Assembly (NCBI GenBank): GCA_002684605.1
Contig: NYVM01000094.1
Location: 1-6,717 of the forward strand
DNA length: 6,717 nt
Direction: 5' to 3'
Source: Candidatus Pelagibacterales bacterium
GTDB lineage: Bacteria; Pseudomonadota; Alphaproteobacteria; TMED109
Shown: one piece after another, positions 1 through 5,051 of the stretch
Layout: each line of letters starts with the position of its first letter
How positions within the stretch are numbered: position 1 is the first letter of the stretch
The notes under the pieces: model-generated
What the model saw: the letters and a program-made list of their open reading frames with translations, nothing else
Told to the model about the DNA's origin: nothing
Databases searched by the model: none
Program-made: the position numbers and the translations under genes

Positions 1-63
1 CAAATTCATGAAATGAGAGATTACTTTGATGCATCAGGAGCAATGGCAGCTGCAATGAAGTAG
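1..63 (+). CDS. C-terminal end of an unidentified protein (partial, 5' end outside window)
   Basis: The first frame is open from the left edge to a TAG stop at 61-63 and encodes 20 residues ending in DASGAMAAAMK. The codons look normal for coding sequence, and a hairpin followed by a short T stretch lies just downstream, as expected at the end of a gene. The alanine/methionine-rich tail suggests a helical C-terminus of a soluble protein. Too little is visible to name a family. It converges on the lipoprotein gene at 96-443 with only 32 bases between the two stops. Confidence 0.6.
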   Translation, partial: QIHEMRDYFDASGAMAAAMK

Positions 64-65
64 AC

Positions 66-89
66 TGCTTTAGAATAAACTAAGCATTT
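66..89 (+). terminator. Weak intrinsic terminator after the partial gene
   Basis: TGCTTTAG at 66-73 can pair with CTAAGCA at 80-86 with one bulged T, leaving an AATAAA loop, and TTT at 87-89 follows in an AT-rich stretch. It begins 2 bases after the stop of the partial gene. The T tract is short and the stem AT-rich, so this is a plausible but weak terminator. The minus strand shows no T run after the stem, so it is not obviously bidirectional. Confidence 0.4.
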
Positions 90-95
90 AAACTT

Positions 96-443
96 TTAAT
101 CAAATTTGATAAATATTGCTGATATATTGTGATCAGAGACTACTTCTATAGTCAAAGGATTTTCATTTGAATTGATACCCATCCATTCTGAAAAAACATA
201 TCCTTGCTCTGGAGTGGCTGTTATTTTTATTTGAGTTCCAGCTTTGTAATAACCCCCACTCGTATTAACTACACCTCCATCTGAGGAGGTAACAGATACA
301 CTATAATATTCTAATTCAGGAGATAAGCTGTTTTCGATGATTTCGGATGAACAGCCAATCATTGTAAACGTTAATAAAGGAATTAAAAGCTTTTTGATTT
401 TATAAATATATGTTTCAAATATAAAAAAAGTCCTTGAACTCAC
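96..443 (-). CDS. Small lipoprotein with one InlB-B-type (Flg_new-like) repeat
   Basis: The 115-aa product starts with a basic n-region (KIKK, residues 15-18), a hydrophobic core and a lipobox-like MIGC with Cys31 followed by Ser-Ser, so it is probably exported and lipid-anchored in an envelope membrane. After a short linker, residues about 46-112 match one repeat of the divergent InlB B / bacterial-repeat type: a GG(V)V turn, SGGYYKAGTQIKITATPEQGY, then F-x-x-W and a closing I-x-A-I-F strand. Such repeats are beta-rich extracellular modules, often in larger surface proteins; here the protein ends right after one repeat, so it is short for the group. The start at 443 is GTG with no ATG upstream before an in-frame stop at 471-473. 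A later non-ATG start nearer KIKK is possible. The function is unknown; a surface or adhesion role is only inferred. Confidence 0.75.
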   Translation of the reverse strand: MSSRTFFIFETYIYKIKKLLIPLLTFTMIGCSSEIIENSLSPELEYYSVSVTSSDGGVVNTSGGYYKAGTQIKITATPEQGYVFSEWMGINSNENPLTIEVVSDHNISAIFIKFD

Positions 444-498
444 AGAGCAGAATAACTGATGCCTAAATTTTCAAAGAAATATTAATTAATTTTATTTA

Positions 499-1428
499 AT
501 GAAAAATATTTTAGAAATAATTGGAAATACTCCGATAATTAAACTTCAAAAAATAGTTCCAAGAGGTTGTGGTGAAATTTATTTGAAATTAGAGGCATAT
601 AACCCAACTGGTTCAAAAAAAGATAGAATGGCGCTAGCCATGATAGAAGGAGCAGAAAAGAGGGGTGATTTAAAAAAAGGGATGACAGTTGTTGAATATT
701 CTGGAGGTAGCACAGGAGCTGGATTAGCATTCGTCTGTTCTTTAAAAGGATATCGATTTAGATTAATTACTGCAGATGTATTTGGAAAAGAGAAGATTAG
801 TTTAATGAAATCACTTGGAGCTGATTTAGAGGTCATAAAGAGTAGAGATGGAAAGATTACCAAAGAATTAATAAATAAAATGATCAATAGAGCTAAAGAA
901 ATTTCAAAAGAACCAAATACTTTTTTCACCAATCAACTTGACAATGAAGACGTAATAAAAGGATTTGTTCCTTTAGGAGAAGAAATTCTTGATCAGATTA
1001 ATGGAAGTATAGATGCTGTTTGTGATACAGTTGGGACTGCAGGGACGCTTATGGGAATCGCAAAGGCATTTAAAAACGCAAATTCTAATTCTAAAATTAT
1101 TGCTGTAGAACCATCTAGTTCGCCAATATTATCAGAAGGTATTAAAGGCTCCCATAATGTTGAAGGAGTTGGGCTTGGATTTATACCTAAAATATATGAC
1201 TCAAATCTTGTTGATGATGTTATAACCATAGAAGAATCAATTGCTAGACAAACATCTAGAGACCTTGCCCTAAAAGAAGGTGTTTTTTGTGGTACCTCAA
1301 GTGGAATGAATGTTGCTGCAGCTATACAAATATCCCAAAAACTAGGCCCGAAATCTCGAGTAGTTGCTATTTCATGTGATACAGGACTTAAGTACCTCTC
1401 TGAAGGCCTTTTCGATAAGAAAAATTAA
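499..1428 (+). CDS. Cysteine synthase-family PLP-dependent enzyme (fold type II), variant subgroup
   Basis: The 309-aa length and layout match O-acetylserine sulfhydrylases (CysK/CysM), which make cysteine from O-acetylserine and sulfide in the cytoplasm. Visible features: GNTP at 9-12; NPTGSKKDR with the expected Schiff-base Lys41; the PLP-phosphate loop GTAGT at 179-183; VEGVGLGFIP at 221-230; GTSSG at 265-269; and CDTGLKYLS near the end, where Thr295 lies where CysK has the Ser that contacts the PLP ring nitrogen. The substrate loop is unusual: EYSGGSTG at 66-73 replaces CysK's TSGNTG, so Ser69 becomes Gly and the substrate-binding Asn71 becomes Ser. Similar GGSTG loops occur in a less characterised branch of the family, so the reaction may be sulfhydrylation with another donor or a different beta-replacement/elimination. 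The gene stands alone, with no serine acetyltransferase beside it. ATG at 499 follows a T/A-rich leader. Family is certain; exact substrate is not. Confidence 0.9.
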   Translation: MKNILEIIGNTPIIKLQKIVPRGCGEIYLKLEAYNPTGSKKDRMALAMIEGAEKRGDLKKGMTVVEYSGGSTGAGLAFVCSLKGYRFRLITADVFGKEKISLMKSLGADLEVIKSRDGKITKELINKMINRAKEISKEPNTFFTNQLDNEDVIKGFVPLGEEILDQINGSIDAVCDTVGTAGTLMGIAKAFKNANSNSKIIAVEPSSSPILSEGIKGSHNVEGVGLGFIPKIYDSNLVDDVITIEESIARQTSRDLALKEGVFCGTSSGMNVAAAIQISQKLGPKSRVVAISCDTGLKYLSEGLFDKKN

Positions 1429-1433
1429 TAATG

Positions 1434-1505
1434 TACCCTCCCCAAGAATCGAACTTGGATCTAAAGTTTAGGAAACTCTTGTTCTATCCGTTGAACTAGG
1501 AGGGC
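1434..1505 (-). tRNA. tRNA-Arg (anticodon CCT)
   Basis: The minus strand folds into a full 72-nt cloverleaf. The acceptor stem is GCCCTCC with GGAGGGT, whose first pair is G-U. The D stem is GTTC/GAAC around an 8-nt loop. The anticodon stem AGAGT/ACTTT carries loop TTCCTAA, so the anticodon is CCT and reads AGG. There is a 4-nt variable region, and the T arm is CCAAG-TTCGATT-CTTGG. The discriminator is A, as usual for tRNA-Arg, and CCA is not encoded. The gene lies 54 bases downstream of the aspartoacylase-like gene on the same strand and ends 5 bases from the stop of the convergent cysteine synthase-like gene. No clear promoter or terminator could be assigned. Confidence 0.95.
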
Positions 1506-1559
1506 AAGTTTAGTCTAAAAAATTAAAGGGTTTTAAGGTGAATAATGATCGTCAGGGGA

Positions 1560-2621
1560 CTATGTTTTATATGAGCTTATACAAAATAATCTACTGCCAG
1601 TTTTAGTAGGTGGTGTGCCCTTCATATAAAGTATGACTCCTGTTTTTGGTGATACTATTTTTTTTATTGTTTTACCAAACTCATCCGTTATATATCCAAT
1701 TATTTCATCTTTAACAACTTTGCTTCCAGCCTTAAATTTACTATAAAAAATACCTTTTGCCGGAGAGTCAATATAAATCTGTCTATCTAATCTTTGAAAT
1801 TTCATCTGTCCCAATACTTCTTTGGAATTGTACATCTCAAGTTTATTGAAAATTCTATAAAAACCTCTTTTAATTCTTTTAACTGCTTCAGGTTGTAAGT
1901 ATCCAAGTTTACCACTTTCAAAGCTAAATGCAATTTTTCCAGCTTGACATGCCTGTTTAAATGCATATTGTGCTGGTTCATCTTCTTTAATTGTATAGGA
2001 ATATGACACAACATTTTCAAATCCGCTATATTCACAAAGCTCTCTTGTAATCTTGGTTTGCTTCGAAAATTTTTTATTATCATAATAGCATACAAAAGGA
2101 AGAAGATCTTCAGAAGCATCACCACTATGAACATCAAGAAACACGTCACTTATTGGGATAATTTCTGAACTTATAAAATTGACAATTTTCTCAGAAACAG
2201 TTCCGTCTTTTTTACCTGGAAAAATTCTATTTATATTTTTATTATCCAAAGGGTTTATATAAGGTGTCTTAGTGTAAAAAGATCCAATATTTGTAATAGG
2301 TAATATAATTATTGTTCCTACTAGTTCATTAGGATTTAATTCTTTTATCAACTCTTGAGTAGCAATTATTGGGGCATATTCTGCTCCATGAACTCCTGCT
2401 AGAATTGTGAATACCTTCCCTTTATTTTTACCTTTTATAATTAATAATGGCAGGGAGGTGTTATTCCCAAGTGTATCGGAAAATTCTAACTTTAATTTAT
2501 GAGTTGTTAGTCTTTTTGGGTCTTTAAATAAACTATCAAATTTACTTTGTGCAAATGACAAATGACTGATGATTAAAAGACAGATTAGCTTGTATATATT
2601 AAATTTAATTTTAATGTGCAT
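1560..2621 (-). CDS. Exported succinylglutamate desuccinylase/aspartoacylase-family zinc hydrolase
   Basis: This 353-aa protein belongs to the AstE/ASPA branch of M14-like zinc carboxypeptidases, which hydrolyse amide bonds of N-acyl amino acids and related compounds. The zinc site is visible as HGAE (His78, Glu81) and a second ligand His165 in LDVHSGD. NKNINRIFPG at 127-136 is the family's substrate-carboxylate-binding stretch, and Glu235 in SFESGK fits the catalytic acid. Residues about 284-350 form the C-terminal beta domain (PAKGIF, GYITDEFGK, SPKTGVILY). Residues 1-24 look like a Sec signal peptide (KIKFNIYK, hydrophobic core, SFA-Q), so it probably acts in the periplasm rather than in cytosolic arginine catabolism like AstE. 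The ATG at 2621 places the signal peptide correctly. No ast pathway genes are adjacent. Substrate unknown; N-acyl amino acids or a peptide/cell-wall-derived amide are inferred possibilities. Confidence 0.88.
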   Translation of the reverse strand: MHIKIKFNIYKLICLLIISHLSFAQSKFDSLFKDPKRLTTHKLKLEFSDTLGNNTSLPLLIIKGKNKGKVFTILAGVHGAEYAPIIATQELIKELNPNELVGTIIILPITNIGSFYTKTPYINPLDNKNINRIFPGKKDGTVSEKIVNFISSEIIPISDVFLDVHSGDASEDLLPFVCYYDNKKFSKQTKITRELCEYSGFENVVSYSYTIKEDEPAQYAFKQACQAGKIAFSFESGKLGYLQPEAVKRIKRGFYRIFNKLEMYNSKEVLGQMKFQRLDRQIYIDSPAKGIFYSKFKAGSKVVKDEIIGYITDEFGKTIKKIVSPKTGVILYMKGTPPTKTGSRLFCISSYKT

Positions 2622-2647
2622 AGGTTTAAAAATTCATGACTTTTATT

Positions 2648-2655
2648 TAAAGATA
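2648..2655 (-). promoter_or_regulatory. Possible -7 element for the aspartoacylase-like gene
   Basis: The minus strand reads TATCTTTA, seven of eight positions of the Bacteroidota -7 consensus TAnnTTTG, 26 bases upstream of the ATG at 2621. No clear TTG is seen at the -33 position. In such AT-rich DNA a near match can be chance. Confidence 0.3.
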
Positions 2656-2733
2656 TAGGAAGAAATCTTTTTTTAAAATACTTATATATCTTCTTTGTAT
2701 ATTGTTTTTAAATTAACCATAAATAAACTAAAA

Positions 2734-3159
2734 ATGAAAGAATTTGAAATTATTCAATTAGCAAATCTGAATTTTATAAATAATGCCATTTATCTTCTTT
2801 GTGTCATTATTATGACAATATTAGCATTTTATCTTATAAGAAGGTCTAGAGAGTTAAATATGCCAACCTATGCTAAAGCAGTTTTAACCTTATTCTGTAC
2901 ATGTATAATTTTCTTTGGGCTTCAAGTGTCATCCTTTTTGGTTCAGGCTCAAAAAGGCATGTCGTACCAGCTTTCAGAATTAAAGCAATCTGGAGTTGAA
3001 ATTTCATCAAGTGCAGACGCGATTATTAATCAATTTGGTCATACTGTCGAAATGGGAACAGTCCCTTTAGCGCCTGATTTTCCGTCAATTGTGATATGGG
3101 CAACAATTGCTTTTATGTTTATAGGAGGTATCTGGTTTAAATATCCTGACCAAAAATAA
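2734..3159 (+). CDS. Hypothetical three-helix inner-membrane protein
   Basis: I do not recognise the family. From ATG at 2734 the product is 141 aa; the same frame is open from a TTG at 2695, but the ATG is preceded by an A-rich stretch typical of Bacteroidota starts and yields a tidier N-terminus. Three hydrophobic segments are clear: residues about 17-35, 49-70 and 118-135. The positive cluster RRSRE after the first helix and FKYPDQK at the C-terminus suggest an outside N-terminus and inside C-terminus. The roughly 45-residue stretch between helices 2 and 3 (QAQKGMSYQLSELKQSGVE onward) would then be periplasmic; it is polar and possibly helical. The gene is divergent from the aspartoacylase-like gene and convergent with the small basic ORF, so context gives no functional hint. 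Confidence 0.75.
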   Translation: MKEFEIIQLANLNFINNAIYLLCVIIMTILAFYLIRRSRELNMPTYAKAVLTLFCTCIIFFGLQVSSFLVQAQKGMSYQLSELKQSGVEISSSADAIINQFGHTVEMGTVPLAPDFPSIVIWATIAFMFIGGIWFKYPDQK

Positions 3160-3167
3160 ACATCAGT

Positions 3168-3200
3168 AAGTGTTGGATGGATTTTTAAAATCTACCCCCA
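3168..3200. other. Imperfect inverted repeat between convergent genes
   Basis: Around GGATTTTTAAAATC (3179-3192) an imperfect stem can form, with TGGATGGATTTT pairing to AAAATCTACCCC around a single T, including a G-T pair and one mismatch. It lies between the stop of the membrane protein (3159) and that of the small basic ORF (3216). Neither strand has a T run after it, so a shared terminator role is only possible, not shown. Confidence 0.25.
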
Positions 3201-3215
3201 ACGATCTCTAAATGA

Positions 3216-3341
3216 TTATTTCCCTCGACCTGTTTTTCGAACTGCCGTAGTTCTTTTAACAGCTCTAGGGGTTATCGTTTTTTTATTTTTTTGTCCTTGA
3301 GGATCTTTAACTTTACTATTACCAAAAAATTTGCTGCTCAT
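3216..3341 (-). CDS. Small, strongly basic 41-aa protein, unknown function
   Basis: An ATG at 3339-3341 opens 41 codons to a TAA at 3216-3218. The protein starts MSSKFFGNSKVKDPQGQKNK and ends TTAVRKTGRGK. About a third of its residues are Lys or Arg, with few acidic residues, no hydrophobic segment and no cysteine, which suggests an unstructured nucleic-acid- or ribosome-binding peptide (inference). A perfect Bacteroidota -7 element TATCTTTG lies on the same strand 14 bases before the ATG, and the cold-shock gene's terminator sits just upstream of it, so it looks separately transcribed. The implied leader is very short. A 'KTGRGK' tail and an MS(S/K)-FFGN start give the feel of a conserved flavobacterial small protein, but I cannot name a family. 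Chance is not excluded, given its length. Confidence 0.6.
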   Translation of the reverse strand: MSSKFFGNSKVKDPQGQKNKKTITPRAVKRTTAVRKTGRGK

Positions 3342-3355
3342 GATATGGTTTTTTT

Positions 3356-3363
3356 CAAAGATA
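3356..3363 (-). promoter_or_regulatory. -7 promoter element for the 41-aa basic ORF
   Basis: The minus strand reads TATCTTTG, a full match to the Bacteroidota -7 consensus TAnnTTTG, with its last base 14 bases before the ATG at 3341. The -33 region falls in the T tract of the upstream terminator (3375-3383), so a distinct TTG is not seen. A transcript from here would have a leader of roughly ten bases or less. Confidence 0.5.
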
Positions 3364-3374
3364 GCATTTATGTT

Positions 3375-3403
3375 AAAAAAAAACCCCTCTATTTATAAAG
3401 GGG
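3375..3403 (-). terminator. Intrinsic terminator of the cold-shock gene
   Basis: Read on the minus strand, CCCCTTTA pairs with TAGAGGGG (one G-T pair) around a TAAA loop at 3384-3403, immediately followed by nine T (3383-3375). The stem can be extended outward by a G-T and A-T pairs. It begins 27 bases after the cold-shock stop codon and separates that gene from the downstream small basic ORF. Confidence 0.9.
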
Positions 3404-3430
3404 CTTTGTAAATCAAAAAAATAGAAAAAC

Positions 3431-3622
3431 TTATTCTATTTTAACATTTATTGCGCTTGGGCCTTTTTCAGTTGACTCAACGTCAAAACTCACTTTGTCT
3501 CCTTCAGTGATATTGTCAATTAAATTATTGCTATGTACAAAGACATCTTTATCACCTGATTCTGGCGTTATAAATCCGAACCCTTTAGCGTTATTAAAAA
3601 ATTTTACTGTTCCTACACTCAT
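3431..3622 (-). CDS. Cold-shock domain protein (CspA family)
   Basis: The 63-aa product is a complete single cold-shock domain, a five-stranded OB-fold that binds single-stranded RNA and DNA and acts as an RNA chaperone in the cytoplasm. RNP1 is KGFGFI (residues 13-18) and RNP2 is VFVHS (27-31), with the usual [18 protein letters not shown] start and an interrupted [10 protein letters not shown] strand near residues 40-49. Length is at the short end of the normal 63-70 range. The ATG at 3622 follows an A-rich stretch (AAAAAAATA). It has its own terminator, and an inverted repeat lies 26 bases upstream of the start. Whether it is cold-induced cannot be seen. Other family members may exist elsewhere in the genome, so a specific csp letter is not assigned. 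Confidence 0.96.
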   Translation of the reverse strand: MSVGTVKFFNNAKGFGFITPESGDKDVFVHSNNLIDNITEGDKVSFDVESTEKGPSAINVKIE

Positions 3623-3648
3623 TATTTTTTTATTTTATATGAACAGCT

Positions 3649-3667
3649 AAAGTAAAGATTTTACTTT
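3649..3667 (-). promoter_or_regulatory. Perfect 8-bp inverted repeat upstream of the cold-shock gene
   Basis: AAAGTAAA at 3649-3656 and TTTACTTT at 3660-3667 are exact inverse complements separated by three bases, located 26-45 bases before the cold-shock ATG. The minus strand here also contains TACTTTAG, seven of eight to TAnnTTTG, so the repeat may overlap the promoter (an operator) or form an AT-only hairpin in the leader (a temperature-sensitive structure). Both are inference. Confidence 0.35.
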
Positions 3668-3680
3668 TAAATTGGCGCTT

Positions 3681-3717
3681 TAAATAAATAAAACCCCTTT
3701 AAAATCAAAAAGGGGTT
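3681..3717 (-). terminator. Intrinsic terminator of the SDR-type gene
   Basis: On the minus strand AACCCCTTT (3717-3709) pairs with AAAGGGGTT (3700-3692) in a perfect 9-bp stem around an 8-base loop, followed by a T-rich run TTATTTATTT. It starts about 20 bases after the stop of the gene at 3738-4406. The plus strand lacks a T run after the stem, so it works in one direction. Confidence 0.85.
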
Positions 3718-3737
3718 AAATCATTACGACTAAACAA

Positions 3738-4406
3738 TCAAATAAAACTCATACTCTCAAACAAATCCTTCGATTTAAATGTAGTTATTGTATCTGATCT
3801 TTTTAAAAGTGACTCGCTAATCATTTTTTTTGCTAAATATTCTACAGGTAAAGGTTTTTGTGAGTTTAGAATTCCAATTTTATTCAAACCTTTAAAAACT
3901 TTTATACCTACTTTTTCTCCTTCTCTCATTAATTCCGCGGGTCTTATCAACATTGGGGGTTGAAAAATTTGGATTTTGTTGAACTTGAGTTTTTTTACTG
4001 ATTCTTCGAGTGCTCCTTTAGTTTTAGGATAGAAAAAAAAAGATTTTTCATTTGCGCCTGTTGATGAAACTAGTGAATAATTGGTAACTCCATTTTCTGA
4101 AGCCATTTTAGCAAATTCATACTGATATGTATAATCTACTAAATATTGTTGTTTTTTACTCCCTGATTCTTTTAGAGTAGTCCCTAGTGCTGAAAAGAAA
4201 ATATCTCCTTTTACTAAATTTTTATACTCTCTTAATTTTGAGAAATCAATTTTATTTTTAACAAGTTTTTTATGCTCAACAGTAAATGTTTTTCTTGTAA
4301 AAACAGAAACTTTATAAAAATTAGAATTACTGAGCAGTTGCATCACTAGTTCTTGTCCCGTGGCACCCGTTGCGCCCAAAACTAATGCACATAATTTTTT
4401 TTCCAT
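3738..4406 (-). CDS. Atypical SDR / NAD(P)H-binding protein (HTATIP2/TIP30-like)
   Basis: The 222-aa product has an N-terminal Rossmann motif GATGATG (Gly11, Gly14, Gly17) after a hydrophobic strand, Arg38 in VFTRK at the end of the second strand (often a sign of NADPH preference), FFSALGTT at 70-77 as the cofactor-contacting strand, SSTGA at 114-118, and YPKTKG with Tyr126 and Lys130 in a YxxxK arrangement. Order and spacing match the short atypical SDRs of the NAD(P)H-binding PF13460 type, related to HTATIP2/Fmp52 and found widely as predicted nucleoside-diphosphate-sugar epimerase-like proteins in bacteria. The Ser-Tyr-Lys set is present, so a reductase activity is possible, but the substrate is unknown. 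It is cytosolic, full-length for the group, transcribed alone, and ends in a good terminator. It is divergent from the plug-like gene at 4556. Confidence 0.88.
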   Translation of the reverse strand: MEKKLCALVLGATGATGQELVMQLLSNSNFYKVSVFTRKTFTVEHKKLVKNKIDFSKLREYKNLVKGDIFFSALGTTLKESGSKKQQYLVDYTYQYEFAKMASENGVTNYSLVSSTGANEKSFFFYPKTKGALEESVKKLKFNKIQIFQPPMLIRPAELMREGEKVGIKVFKGLNKIGILNSQKPLPVEYLAKKMISESLLKRSDTITTFKSKDLFESMSFI

Positions 4407-4462
4407 AAAATTAATTTACAATAATCTTAAAAAATAATTCTTGCTTTTATGCTTAATTTTAA

Positions 4463-4495
4463 TTGAATAGTTTTTTTGTAGTTTAGATATGTTTG
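4463..4495 (+). promoter_or_regulatory. Bacteroidota-type promoter of the plug-like gene
   Basis: TATGTTTG at 4488-4495 matches TAnnTTTG exactly, and TTG at 4463-4465 lies 22 bases upstream, within the spacing seen for the -33 element of Bacteroidota housekeeping promoters. The resulting leader would be about 55 bases and contains a perfect palindrome at 4515-4528. Confidence 0.6.
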
Positions 4496-4514
4496 CAAAT
4501 TATAACTCAGGGGG

Positions 4515-4528
4515 AAAAGTATACTTTT
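4515..4528. promoter_or_regulatory. 14-bp perfect palindrome in the leader of the plug-like gene
   Basis: AAAAGTATACTTTT reads the same on both strands. It follows GGGG and lies 20 bases after the -7 element and 27 bases before the ATG at 4556, a position fit for a repressor operator. With no loop it forms a poor RNA hairpin, so a protein-binding site is the likelier reading. No regulator gene is adjacent. Confidence 0.35.
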
Positions 4529-4555
4529 AAAAAAGCTTGAAAAATATTTAATTAA

Positions 4556-5017
4556 ATGAAAAAAATATTTGTCATAATATTAATTCTTTGTGGATTATTT
4601 ATAAGTGCTCAAGAAAAAGTTAAAATAAAAGGACTTACGAAGAAAGAAATTAAAGCTATAAAAAAAGAACAAAAAGATCAAGATCGTATTGCTAAGTATG
4701 CCGGTATGGGTCTTAATCAATGGGGTATTAATGAAAATGCTCAAACTTGGTATTTAGCTCTCAAGTTTCATTTGCCTAGTTCTAGAAATGGTAATGGTCT
4801 TCCAATCCTTAGACAATATCAAACTTTAACTGAAGAGTCATCAAGAATATATCCTTTGTGGATAATAAATGGCCGTCAGTTTGATTCTCCTCCCCAGGAT
4901 GTTCAGGTACTTGCACCTCAAATTAGAAAGGTTAGAGTGCTGGTAAGTGCCGCTGATACTAATCGTTGGGGTAAACAGGCTAGAGCAGGTGTAATCGTTT
5001 TAGAAACAAAGCAGTAA
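4556..5017 (+). CDS. Secreted TonB-receptor-plug-like small protein
   Basis: This 153-aa product begins with a Sec signal peptide (MKKIFVIILILCGLFISAQ; likely cleavage near residue 18-19), then a Lys-rich segment (about 21-45, probably helical). The C-terminal part, residues 99-151, resembles the end of a SusC/TonB-receptor plug: YPLWIINGRQF corresponds to 'PL.VIDG', QIRKVRVLVSAADTNRWG to the 'IE.I.VLKDA.A...YG' stretch, and ARAGVIVLETK to '..NGVI.I.TK'. No beta-barrel follows; the gene ends in TAA at once, so it cannot be a complete receptor. It may be a stand-alone plug-fold partner in the periplasm, or a relic that kept its start and stop. There is a good promoter upstream and no visible terminator; it converges on the GMC gene with 34 bases between. 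The function is unknown. Confidence 0.8.
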   Translation: MKKIFVIILILCGLFISAQEKVKIKGLTKKEIKAIKKEQKDQDRIAKYAGMGLNQWGINENAQTWYLALKFHLPSSRNGNGLPILRQYQTLTEESSRIYPLWIINGRQFDSPPQDVQVLAPQIRKVRVLVSAADTNRWGKQARAGVIVLETKQ

Positions 5018-5051
5018 AAAAAAATTTAATTAGCCGTTTAAGCTCAGTGTT

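Noticed and set aside
444..498. Divergent promoter between the lipoprotein and the cysteine synthase-like gene
   Set aside because: The 55-base gap must contain signals for at least one gene, but neither strand has a match to TAnnTTTG good enough to place an element; only an ATTAATTAAT palindrome (481-490) is seen.
539..730. Minus-strand 63-codon open frame inside the cysteine synthase-like gene
   Set aside because: Antisense to a well-supported enzyme; its hydrophobic content arises from A-rich sense codons.
579..932. Minus-strand 117-codon open frame inside the cysteine synthase-like gene
   Set aside because: It lies fully antisense to a gene with clear family motifs and its translation shows no recognisable domain; it is a shadow frame.
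993..1229. Minus-strand 78-codon open frame
   Set aside because: Antisense shadow of the same enzyme, without start context or motif.
1802..2149. Minus-strand 115-codon open frame within the aspartoacylase-like gene
   Set aside because: Same strand but a different frame inside a gene with intact zinc-site motifs; low-complexity translation with no domain.
2695..2733. Thirteen-codon N-terminal extension of the membrane protein from TTG
   Set aside because: The ATG at 2734 has a typical A-rich upstream context and gives a natural N-terminus; TTG starts are uncommon in this group.
3160..3215. Bidirectional terminator between the convergent genes
   Set aside because: The inverted repeat is imperfect and no T run follows on either strand, so it is kept only as a low-confidence repeat.
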